Shown here one piece after another: positions 1 to 9,700 of a stretch of DNA of 24,948 nucleotides. Each line of letters starts with the position of its first letter. Within the stretch, counting starts at the first letter, position 1. The notes beneath the pieces are model-generated. The model did no database searches and was not told the DNA's origin. It saw only the letters and a list, made by a program, of their open reading frames with translations. The DNA comes from Paramacrobiotus richtersi (lineage: Eukaryota > Tardigrada > Eutardigrada > Parachela > Macrobiotidae). Location: assembly GCA_034698045.1 (NCBI GenBank), contig JAQGAU010000683.1, forward strand, positions 1 through 24,948, in the 5' to 3' direction. Both the position numbers and the translations under genes were made by a program.

Positions 1-3000
1 CAACGTATCGCCCATCATGATTGTCGTGGGATAGTGCAGTTCGTCACTGAACTCGCCAAAGCCTATTCCGCTACAATCAAATTGTGTATGTGTTTCATCC
101 TTTACCATTTCACGATTTTTATGGTAATCTTTAATCGCTGGCAGACTTGATGCTCATTAGGCCTTCCTCCTATTTCATTTCATTTCATTTACACCATTTT
201 ACATCCTCCCAGCAGAAAAATACATTTCTTATTTAAGGAAAGACGGTATTTGACGGATGAACAGTTTAACCTTTCCGTGAACGATCGGTGTCAAAAAGCT
301 GCGACACGGTAACACCGTTCTAACCAAGCACATTCGCTCTCTTCTAATACATACTCAACAAAAAAGCCAAGTATCTATAAAGTCTAGTTCGTTCAGAAAT
401 GGGGAAGCCGGAAGTGCAAAATCAAGTGTCACGACCGCTGTCTAGCCTTGATTTGCTGTGATGCGACGGTTAAGACACTCGTTTGACTCAAGTCGTATGT
501 CGTCAGTAATCCTCTAAGTGCTATCGGGGCAAGCAGTGTCAACTTGCTGGTGTCTCGTCCTGTGCAAAGGTCCGACTGACAGAATGACATCCATTCTTGC
601 GGAGTAATTACCGAAGCGACCTTTCCCAGAAGTGGGTGGAGCGGCGTTTCTAAGAAGTGGTTGTACCGGCCTACAAAGGTGTGGGTGGAGTGCACCCATG
701 ACACGGCAACAGAAAATGCGACCCCAACCAGGTTTAAATTATTGCCCCGTGTACTACTGTTCCTGTTGAGAGCGTCCACAGTCGACTACCAGCCGAAAAG
801 CGACGGAGGGGTACGATATCTACTGTACGCGCGGGATCAGAGGAGTCTCAGAGCCGTGTATTCGAAAATATGCGCGTCGAATAATCCTGCTCTGCCTACT
901 CTCACGCATCGCACCCCCAGTCCCGTGTCGGGCATTGTTCGCGCAGGGCAAAACTTCTGACTCATTTGATCCCGCGGCTACATTTCATGCTTCTCTGTGT
1001 AACTAGGTTGCACTTCAAGCACTAGGCAAGCCTGTCGCGCTTGCCGACCGAGCGAAGTCAGAGAAGACAAGAGGAAGCGAGAAAACTATTTGAGTTCAAT
1101 TCCCCAAAGTAGTGTCTCCACTACGCTACAACACCAGTAACATGGGAGTCGATGGGGTATTCCCGGGATCCAGATTTCTTAACTCCATGAATTATCTTAT
1201 AAAAGCCTATTTTTCTCAACGGAAAATTCAGAATACGAGTATATAAACCTAATGATCGTTTTTCGAGAAAAAAACCGGCAAAATGCGAAGTCACGTTTAG
1301 CCCAACTTTAAAGTCACGAATCCTGCTCGCTTCGCGCGCTCGGTCAGCTATGCATAGGCTTACTTGACAAAGACAGTCATCCCGAACTCTGTAATTGTAC
1401 AAAACAGATGCGGTAAGTAACCATAAGCTGCTATAAAAGTCGTGGCTATATAAATAATATTCATTACCTCTGGACAGACTCGCAATGGTCTGCATGAACA
1501 AATTCGTACATCCTACAAAAAATAAAAACAACTTAAGCTCAAATAAGCGCCAAGACATGTCCTTCTGTGGACCACAGGTTGTGGTTGTTTTAATCGCACT
1601 CTTCAAGGTGAGTGCAGGCTAAATCAAGGGGCATATGAAGTTACACTTCACCGTGCCTTATGGCCGATTCTCTGGGTGCGGATGTTCTCGACATGCATGT
1701 TTCACCAACAGCAACACAAAATGTATTGTGATTTGTTGATAAATGGACATCTTTCACGAAACTAACGCTGCTGGACAAAGCTGAAGATGAAGCTTATTTT
1801 AGTCAACTTTTGAATTATATTATTATCTGTTCATTTATGTTTCTTGGAAAACAAGTCATTTTAATATGCAGCTCTAGCACAACAGGGCAAGTTTGGACAG
1901 GAACATCTCAAAAAGTTCCGTTATAACATTTCGCTGTTTTAAGCAGACTGTGGTAATGTACAATCAATTGTTTTTTGACTTCTGAATTGGCTTTATGTGA
2001 AGTAAACATTGCTGGTGCTTTGCCAGAAATACCGGACGAAAATTTTTCTAAAAGCGAGAACTGGATATGTACCAGAATTTCTTCCCGGAGTCGAGTTGAA
2101 TAATTAAACAAGAAATTCGATAACTGAACAACTTGCAAATGGTTAAATAATGAACAACTGCACTGTGTGGCTTCTGCGCTAGCAAGCGTCATTTTTCTTT
2201 TCATGACTAAAGCGATCTCTCGCCTGTTTACCCTTCTCAATATGTTTTACTTCAAGTATAAACGTCGGTTGTTATATGAAAAAATCAAAATGAGCTGACA
2301 AGAGTCGCATGAAAAACAAACAAAAATGCTAGTGCACTAGCAACGCGTTACTGAACCCCCTTGGGGGCGAACATCCACTCGCGCACCCCAATGTTCGGGG
2401 GCAACTTTTTAGCTGTAAACATTTTATCAGACTGATCGGCGAAAGTGCCAACACGAGCAAACAAACTGTTCTTCCGACCATTTTTAGCAGCGTAAACAGA
2501 AACAAATCTGACAACAATTCCATTAGCCTCGATAACTGTCTTCAGGTCCTGTCCGTATTCCTCGGCTGTTTTGTGGGGAGTGTTTTTCAGCGGGGAATTC
2601 CGTGCGGGCAGAAGTCCTTTTTATTATTTATTATTATTTTTATTAGCCCTTCTCATTATTAATCCGGATATAGTGTTGCCACATTATGCGTAGTGCGTAA
2701 CGGCACGCTTTTTTTAGTGTGTACCTGCTGTAATAATGGCACGGCAGTTGATCACATCGTTCTGCTGTTCAGCGAAGTAATGCTCCGCCAACAATCTGGA
2801 CGAAACCGCATCCACCTCTTCGCACAGCGTCGGCGTGCTGGGAATTAACACCTGCTCAAACTGGACATCGTACATTTGTCCGTATTTCCGATTGACCAGC
2901 TCAAGGCTGATATTCAGCGCACCAGCCGTACGTAGAATGGACGGGGCAAACCCGGTATTATTGGGGAGAATCACCAAGTATGTCACTTTAACGGAGTTCC

Positions 3001-3049
3001 CCAACTGCGCCATTAGGATGATAAACACAATTACAAAACAGTTTAGCAT
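1..3049 (-). CDS. Receptor-type guanylyl cyclase copy A, N-terminal part (3' end outside window)
   Basis: Only the start of the extracellular ligand-binding domain is inside the window. Exons on the minus strand: 3049-2725, 1512-1468, 1388-1364 and 70-1 (cut by the window edge). Phases are 1, 1, 2, the same as in copies B and C. The chosen start, Met at 3049, aligns with the starts of B and C and is followed by a hydrophobic signal peptide (LNCFVIVFIILMAQLG). An in-frame Met 23 codons upstream (3118) would put a charged stretch before the signal peptide, so it is less likely. The segment continues VTYLVILPNN and SILRTAGALNISLELVN, typical of the start of an ANF-receptor ligand-binding domain. 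Exon 2 gives GCTNL...ASLSRG, exon 3 gives EFGMTVFV, and exon 4 gives GIGFGEF...PTTIMMGDTL, matching B and C. No stop or frameshift is seen. Whether its cyclase domain has the same substitutions as B and C cannot be seen here. Confidence 0.88.
71..1363 (-). other. Intron 3 of copy A (1.29 kb)
   Basis: Long intron between exon 3 (donor GTAAGC) and exon 4 (acceptor ATTGTAG). I find no convincing gene inside. Open frames at 429-779 (minus) and 661-960 (plus) overlap each other and show no recognisable domain. The third intron is also long in copies B (713 nt) and C (743 nt), while most other introns are under 120 nt, so position 3 is a site of long intronic sequence in all three paralogues. Confidence 0.7.
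171..191. repeat. Short (TTTCA)n repeat
   Basis: About four copies of a 5-bp unit inside intron 3 of copy A. Low-complexity DNA. Confidence 0.8.
1513..2724 (-). other. Intron 1 of copy A (1.21 kb)
   Basis: Separates the signal-peptide exon from the 45-nt exon 2. Open frames at 1908-2240 and 2329-2523 on minus resemble no family I know, lack counterparts in introns 1 of B and C, and are probably chance. The segment includes a TTA/TTATT-rich tract at 2617-2645. Confidence 0.65.
2617..2645. repeat. TTATT-type low-complexity tract
   Basis: A run of TTATTATTTATTATT-like sequence in intron 1 of copy A. It has no visible function. Confidence 0.75.
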
Positions 3050-3299
3050 TCTTGTCTGATTGATAACAAAGCGAAACGAAGCTTTAAGTCGCTTCTCAAT
3101 GCTCATTTCCAGCACCAACTGTGAGATAATACAGCTTAGTTCAACAGGCTTGGTCGCAAAAATATGCCGATAGCATTTGCTAATGGATTCATTAACGTAA
3201 TGCGGATAAAATTATAAACCGACCTCTAAGAGCAGCAAACTGGAACAAACAACGCAGTCACCAGTGTGAAGATATCATTTTCATTTTTGAGATAGAATC

Positions 3300-3640
3300 C
3301 GATTATCAGATTCCCTACCGCCTCTGCAGTAACATCCCCACCACTAAGCAGTTCAGTGCCTATGCAAAGAAGATATTATAGCATGACAAATGAACTCTTG
3401 GTTTCGTGTTACCTGCCGGTTTGTCACAAAGAAGAAACTCTTTGCTAAATTAAGAATGAAAATCTGCAAAATGCGTGTTGTCGTAAACGCCGTTGTCGCA
3501 GCCCACGAGCGGGGAATCGTCCTGGGAATTTACCATAACACCGTGTGTATACGCATTTGTGGGTGTTATTTCCGCTGGGCTTTTATGGTTTCCGCAGCGA
3601 TAAAGCTCGTAATGGCGAGTGGTTAATATAATGACCTTTA
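3300..3640 (-). promoter_or_regulatory. Conserved upstream block of copy A (putative 5' UTR/promoter)
   Basis: This segment starts ~250 nt upstream of the copy A start and recurs upstream of B (about 13250-13570) and C (about 21050-21350). Shared landmarks are CACAAAGAA.AAA..CTT, CGCAGCCCACGA and the ...CGCTGGGCTTTTATGG... block, which appears as GAGCTTTCAT in B and AAGCTTTCAT in C. No frame stays open across all three copies, so retained promoter or non-coding transcript sequence fits better than a coding exon. An open frame at 3390-3626 (plus) is not preserved in B or C and I do not call it a gene. Confidence 0.5.
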
Positions 3641-4661
3641 ATTTTTGTCCCAGGAAGCGTTAATCTGCAAATGCCGAAAAGCCCATGCTGGGTGGATCTT
3701 GTTAATATTTTGACAGACGTTAGAAATACTGCTACAATCTGAAATCTGTATGTCTATAAAACCATGCTGCTCTGCTGACGTGGAGAAATGCCATATTTTG
3801 CTGACGATGTCTGCATTTGATTTCCTATATCTTGTCCTTACTCAAATAAACCGTTTGATTTGGACACCATGTTCAGTGAACTTCATTCACAGACATAACT
3901 TGCTACACAGAGAGAAGCTGACTACACGATTGTGTTTGCTGCATAGAATATATAATTAAGGTGGTCAAATTTGACAAAGTTCCGCGTTCACGTGTTCGTT
4001 CCCAAGTTTTTTTGAGTGTTCGACCACACACCTCAGTGAGGAAGGTGATGATTGCGGTGTACCATTGTGCAGCACGGCTCATTAATTATGATCACGTTGA
4101 CGTGTCTAATATGCTTAAAAATGGTGCTCAATTTTCATATTATACGATCTGATTGATGCATAAAATAATTATACTTACCGCTATGCTTAAACTTTTAAGC
4201 AGACTTACAATATTATGGTATCCTGATTAGCTTATAAAAAAAGTAAGACGCTTTACGAAGAAGCCAAAGCGATTACACTTGCTTAACAAATCTCTGGCAG
4301 TCGTAATTAATTGCCGCTTGTAGCTGTTGGTCTCTGCGACGCGGCTCGCACGGGCAATATGCCCTGTCAAAAGCTTTATTATTTTTATCGCATGATTCGA
4401 AGGTGTTTTATTTTAGTCGTCGAATAGTGGAGCTGTAAGTGAAAATTAACAGATAACTTGCAAACACGTACCGCGAGTCCGCGACTGACACGGCTAGTAG
4501 AAAAGCAATCGCATGATCGATAAACGGCGCTGTATGTACAATACGTACACCATTCGATTCACAGCAGTGAACATGAGGCGTTTGTAATGCTACCCGATTT
4601 CGAGTGAGTAACAATCATGAAACTGTACTATACCCTCTGTTGCCGACATGCATTTCATTCC
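3641..4661. other. Intergenic DNA between copy A and D1, no gene recognised
   Basis: The middle of the divergent A-D1 spacer is AT-rich. Open frames at 3750-3959, 3961-4152 (no ATG at its stated start) and 4408-4614 (minus) show no domain, signal peptide or conservation in the C-D2 spacer. The only structure noted is a short perfect palindrome at 4185-4200. Confidence 0.6.
4185..4200. repeat. Short perfect palindrome, 7-bp arms
   Basis: GCTTAAA and TTTAAGC arms around a 2-bp centre. This could be a dimeric factor site or chance in AT-rich DNA. Confidence 0.4.
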
Positions 4662-4699
4662 GCTGTCAGATGTTCGATTTCCTAGTACACTAGACAGGT
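4662..4699 (+). promoter_or_regulatory. Conserved block upstream of D1
   Basis: About 38 bp, ending 138 nt before the D1 start codon. It closely matches 22947-22984 upstream of D2: GCTG.CA.ATGTTCG, then TTTCCT.GTAC, then ACAGGT. Most of the surrounding spacer no longer aligns, so this patch is a candidate core promoter or 5' UTR element for the LRR genes. Confidence 0.45.
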
Positions 4700-4836
4700 C
4701 GCGCTATCATACACAGAAATCTAAAAAAATGATCGCAACGATAAAACTAAGGCCATGTTCTGCCGGCTTGCTGTCGTTCAAATGCTCAACAGCAGAACAT
4801 GATAGGCTATTGACAGCTGCAAAAACACAGACGAAC

Positions 4837-6153
4837 ATGGCTGTCAGTTTCTGCATTTACATCGTACTAGGATTCTTCGGAATCGCTGCCTGCCAAGGTG
4901 AGAACAGGAAACCGAAAACTACCGATTATCACGAGTTTAGCAAACTGTGTTAAGTAACATCATGCCTTCCTGCAGATGTATCCTTCGAGCCGGAATGCGC
5001 GCGTCCAGCCGAACCCGCAAGGACACTCAGTCCACTTCCAACTTTCAGCACCGAGGATATCTGGCTACGCGAGGAGAGACTCTACGACTTGGACAAAAGT
5101 CAAGTCGGATGCAAAGTCGGACCACGTGATACCTTCTTCATAGCCTTTTGCGCCGCGAGTGCCCAGCACCTCTTTCCATGGAGTAATGCCACGCGAAAGA
5201 TTGCCGAGGTTTTCCCCAACCGGGGACTGTACCTGGGCATGCAGTTCCTGGATAATGTCTCCCATGTACTGCTGAACAAGGAGCTGTTGGAGCCGGTAAA
5301 GAATCAGTTGGTTGACTTGGAAATTACGCATGGTGATGCGATGGTTACACGGCGGATTCATGAGAGCGCCGTGTTGTCCAACCTGCTTAGACTGAGCATC
5401 AAGGAGACGTTGGATATGCGAATCAGGAAACAAGACTTTAGCACCATGGCGAATGTCCAGGTTAGAAGCAGTTAAAAAAACGAACAAACAATATAATTAT
5501 TTGTCGCGGTATTCCTAACTAGTTAATGCATGCAAATATTCCGCCGCTGAAAATAAATAAGTAATGAAAAATAATAAATGAATAATAAATAAATAATAAT
5601 AATAAATGAAAATAAGCTTTTTGCGTTAGTTAAAAATTAAAATGTACTTAAATTAAATTAAATTAAAATGTTTGCTTTAATTTCGACACAGCAGCAGATG
5701 TAATCCAGTTTTAATTTATAGGTCATTGTCTTTAAGAAATCGACCTTTGCCTACATCGAGGCTTTCTCCTTCACCGACCTGCCAGGCTTGAAAACTCTGG
5801 CCCTAGAGGTCGAGTTCTCCACCATGTTCGATGAGTTTGGCCATGAACACCGGTGGCCTGTTTTGAATACCGCGGCAGCTCTGCGAAATCTCCGCGAACT
5901 GCACTGCGGCTGTTCGTACACCTGGTTGCGCAACTTCTTGAAGCGGAAGCCAGAGCTGGTTAGAAAGAACCTAGGGGAAACGGCGACGATCGGCAGTTAC
6001 AGGGCTTTCAGTCTGATCGATAACCGTCCGAATGTTATGGTGGATTGCTCGGTTGAGACGACTCAGGATTACGTTGAGGGACCTGGCACTTGGAGCATGG
6101 AGCCGGCCACCACATACTCGATTAAGACCAACTGCCAAGCGGCTGTGTGCTAA
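4837..6153 (+). CDS. Secreted leucine-rich-repeat protein D1
   Basis: Three exons: 4837-4897, 4976-5460 and 5722-6153 (phases 1 and 0), giving 325 aa. The N-terminus is a signal peptide (MAVSFCIYIVLGFFGIAAC), so the product should be secreted; there is no later membrane segment. The middle (about residues 105-215) shows degenerate LRRs of the L..L.L...I....F..L..L type: LVDLEIT, LLRLSIKE, then the clear FAYIEAF..TDLPGLKTLAL. About residues 239-290 resemble a C-terminal LRR cap: LRELHCGC.YTWLRNFLKRKPEL, then a later DC. Exon 2 is joined at TTCCTGCAG, exon 3 at TTTATAG, and D2 uses the same junctions. The gene is divergent from cyclase copy A and convergent with copy B. I do not recognise an orthologue by name. 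A ligand, co-receptor or matrix protein is possible, but that is inference. Gene structure is secure and the LRR assignment is likely. Confidence 0.87.
5551..5616. repeat. AT-rich AATAAATAAT microsatellite in D1 intron 2
   Basis: Irregular AAT/AAAT repeats. The 261-nt intron 2 of D1 is longer and more AT-rich than the matching 206-nt intron of D2, which lacks this tract. Confidence 0.8.
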
Positions 6154-6189
6154 ACACTTACTTCAACATCCTACGCGTAGTTGCTGCAA

Positions 6190-6195
6190 AATAAA
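6190..6195 (+). terminator. Poly(A) signal AATAAA of D1
   Basis: Canonical hexamer 37 nt after the D1 stop codon, a normal position for a short 3' UTR. Confidence 0.65.
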
Positions 6196-6722
6196 TTTTA
6201 AGAAACCTGCTTTTGTTTCTGCTTAATGTGTTTCGGCAAATGCAAATGGATACTGCTGAAGACAAAAAAAAGGTTATAACGGCTAAACAACGATACAGTA
6301 AACACAAGGCCAGAAGTTTTTTACCGACCATAAGTGCGATGAGCATGCTGCTGCTATGTATGCAATTTTCGAATTTACCAGATGGAAGCTGTCCATTTCC
6401 CTAAATCCGCAGCAAGAATACCATAACCGCTGAATGCTGTATCGCTCTAAGGAAGATAAAGTCTCTTCACCGAAAGGTGTCGACAAAAAAATAAGTCCGA
6501 ACGTACGTCTGCGTGTGGTACTTGCAAGATTTTATTCCGGACTGCAGTACTTTCATCATATAACAATGGTTAGAAAAACTGCGAAACGCAAATCGCAAAA
6601 AGCGGAAAAAGAAACAAGGTTTTGTTCTTTGTAAGTATCGGCCGAGGTCCGGCTCCAGCAGAAAACAAAACAATAGCGAGCTGTTCGAACAATGCACTGC
6701 AAAAGTCCTCTAAGTAACAAGG
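6196..6722. other. Convergent D1/copy B intergenic region
   Basis: Holds the 3' ends of D1 (plus) and copy B (minus). Several 60-76 aa frames here overlap on both strands, have no conserved counterpart after copy C, and look like chance. The segment next to the copy B stop (about 6700-6722) resembles the sequence next to the copy C stop (TCCTCT...GGTTATGGACT). Confidence 0.6.
6531..6536 (-). terminator. Candidate poly(A) signal AATAAA of copy B
   Basis: TTTATT on plus reads AATAAA on minus, 187 nt beyond the copy B stop codon. Plausible but unproven. Confidence 0.4.
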
Positions 6723-9700
6723 TTATGGACTGTTTAATCCCTTCGGACCAGTAATCGACGGTAAAGTGATGCTTGGATATACCCAAAACATCTGCATTCG
6801 TCCTTTTCCCTGCGAACGGTTACAAGTGTTTAAGAATGTCACAATCTGGCTTATGAGAATTATTCGGCGCGATGCGGTTTACCTTGATATCGACGTCACC
6901 GCGCGGTACGCGGATGAAATCACAGCAGTTCTGTAATAGATCAGCAGTGACGCTGCTTACGTGTAGTCGGCCGCCTTGACCGTGGCTTTCCATGCGTGAA
7001 GCCACATTAACAGTGTCACCAAATCTGTGGAAAAATGTTTAATCGAGCGGGATCGGAGAGCGAAAAGGTATGTAATACTACTACACGTATGTATGTATGG
7101 AATATGTTCGATAATGTATGCATGCAGCTAATATCGACATTACATGCAATAACGCGGCACTTTCGTTCCAATGACTCCGGCAGCACAGGGTCCTGCAGAA
7201 AATATACTGTTATCAGTCGTAAACTTAGGCGTTACCACTTAGTGGCATACGCTGAGTACTATGATTTGTTCTGATCTTAGGCGGAAGAATGCTGTACCTG
7301 AGTGGATCCCACAGCGAAGCCGATATTCTTCGACACACTCTCCAATAATCTTGCTTGGCTCAAGATCTACACGCAGCATCTCCATGGCCAGCCGGCATAG
7401 CTCCAGCGCATGTTGTATGCCGGACTGTTGTGGAATACCGCTTGTCACCTTTTATTAAAATGCAGTTACAAGTTTGTTCATGTTGTCTTATCAACAAATA
7501 TACCATGTAACACTCGTTGACGGCTTCGACCTTCTGAGCGGAGTAATCGGAAATTAGAGTGTCTAGGGAAGCATAGATTAGAGAAAGAGTCTCCATAACG
7601 ATGCTGGGTGAGCGTTGCGATGTCCAAGCCGCAAAGCCCTCCAGACTGCCGAAGCAAATGCTGACTTGAGGGAAATATTCCGCAGTTACCAGCAGATTGT
7701 TGCGCAGAATCTCGACGACGTACCTAAGGGCGAATTTGGTAATCGCGTCAGTCTTAACATAGAATATACGGTAAATGAGATGACAGAACCAATGTATTGC
7801 TAAACTAGCTACAATACAGGCGGTTTCGATCATGAGACCATCGATTTCGTACTTCTTATGCTGGGGTTTTCACGATCAATTTACTTACGCTGGTAGCATT
7901 TGTTTCAGTAGACTGTCACATTTAGCCCTCTCCTGATCCAGCTCCTTAGTTCTTTCCATGACCGCCCACTCTAACGCTCCCGCATACTTCTCCAACCGGT
8001 TTAACACGCGATCGACTATGTTTGTGCTGGATGTAATTCCGGCCATCCTGATAGAACTCATCCGGTAAAACGCATCCAAGAACTGTCGGGCAGTGGGGCG
8101 TTTCTGTGGATTGTTCAGCCCACAGCACTGTACCAGTAGGCCCAGCTCCAGTGGAGTTCCCTCCGGTAGTGTGACCATTTCATTGAATGGTACTGGTGCA
8201 GCGCAAAGGATCGTATAGGCAATGACCCCAGCGGCGTAAATGTCGCTGGCCACCGTTTTGACTGAGATGGGAAAGACATTGCATTCCGGGGCGTCCCAGA
8301 CGGATTTGCCCACTGAAGTTAATTCTTTTCGGTTGACGCATTTGGTGATCTCCCCGTAGCCGTGTTGGCCGATCCGCAGGGTGAAGTGATTGTCGATTAG
8401 GCAGCACGTACTGCGAAGGCGGCCATGGGCACCGGCAGCCGAGTGTAAATACACCAACCCCTGTCGTAAAATAGGTTAATGATCCTTTTGCATTACAGGT
8501 TTTGGAACTCGTACTGTATCAGACATATGGAAGCAAACCTGAAAAAAGTCAGCTATCAGCGAGTAATGAAAAGCAGTGTCCAGTTGCATGGTATCCAAAA
8601 AATCCACCAAAGACCCCCGAGGACAAAATTGACTAATGAGGAGGATCTCTTGGCCTATGAAGGCGACTCCGTAAAATGTATTGATATTTTGGTGCTGAAA
8701 TAAAGGTTAGTAGCTGAGACTAAAAAGATCTGCTGGACAGTTAAGTGGTTGATGGATCGTTAACATTGCTTCCTCACCTCAAGAACCTGGATATTCTTGT
8801 GAAGTTCTTTTATTACCGGACTACCTTGCAAGGGCACCGGTTTAATCCAGACCTTCAGCCCTTTCCACACAGCACATTGCTTTCCGCTTAGGTGGCTCAA
8901 GCTCGCCGCTGAATTGCGTGTGAAATCCTCCGAGGAAATCAGCCACCACGGATTAGAAATTGCCAATGTCCGCTTGATGTATCTGTTGATTAAACAATTG
9001 TCCTTATCCATCTAGCTTCCAAGTACAGTGTAGGTAGAGGGCGGTCGACCGTACCGCACAATGCCAGTTACTACAAAAGCAAGGGTGGCTCCACAGACGA
9101 CTGGTAAGGCAATTGAGAGGGTGGCCGTATCTAGCAAACAACAACGTTTGGTCAAAATTGCGTGGTATGGATTAGCTGCTAATCGTTACCGGTGGCGAAG
9201 CAAGGTCCTTCTGTGCCGGTAAATCCGCACAATGGGACGTCCTGTGGGACTGTTGACGACATCCAGCTGATGCTGAAGGTATTAAGAGGGAGCAGGTTGC
9301 GTGACTGAGCGTCATACACTGCGTATTGCTGTGTGAAGAAAAGCTTATCTTGAACGAATGTCACGTGCTAACGCTACGGCGAGCAACCTAAGAATTGTGA
9401 CAAAAGATGCTAGCAAATCGGAAACGAATCAGAAATGACACTGAACCCGTATATTAAATTTACAAATTACTGGTTTTACAGCAGTCTTCGTTAACCTTAG
9501 CTGTATCAGACAACTTGTTACTTCCCGAGCCAAAACCCAAACAGAGGCAGTGAATTCGTATTGTCATACTTTCGCGATGTAGATATATTTGGTATTCATA
9601 CCTGCATTGTCTGACTTTGCAGCTCGAAGGCGTATACATCGACATTAAAGTTGCGCACACGGTGCGCATCAATGTACAAGTTACCAAGGCTGCTAGAGAA

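Noticed and set aside
429-960. Overlapping open frames on both strands (116 aa minus, 99 aa plus) inside intron 3 of copy A
   Set aside because: They overlap each other, have no known domain, and have no counterpart in introns 3 of B or C.
1021-1340. Weak inverted similarity (GACCGAGCG...GAAG and its complement) in intron 3 of copy A
   Set aside because: Only about 15-20 interrupted bases match; too little to call an element.
2340-2405. Hairpin-like GGGGG/CGAACAT sequence
   Set aside because: The arms mismatch at the C/G runs and there is no tRNA or other RNA fold I can support.
2714-3118. Start of copy A at the upstream Met (3118)
   Set aside because: B begins at the position matching 3049, and the signal peptide follows that Met directly.
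4648-5129. 101-aa and 60-aa plus frames around the D1 start
   Set aside because: The first includes the true D1 exon 1 in frame but runs into intron 1; the second lies mostly in another frame of exon 2. D2 supports the spliced model.
6158-6786. Cluster of 60-76 aa frames between D1 and copy B
   Set aside because: All overlap on opposite strands, have no conservation beside copy C, and the last ones run into the real exon 18 of copy B in a different frame.
8180-8407. 75-aa minus frame within exon 13 of copy B
   Set aside because: A shadow of the kinase-homology exon in another frame; a similar shadow in copy C simply reflects exon conservation.
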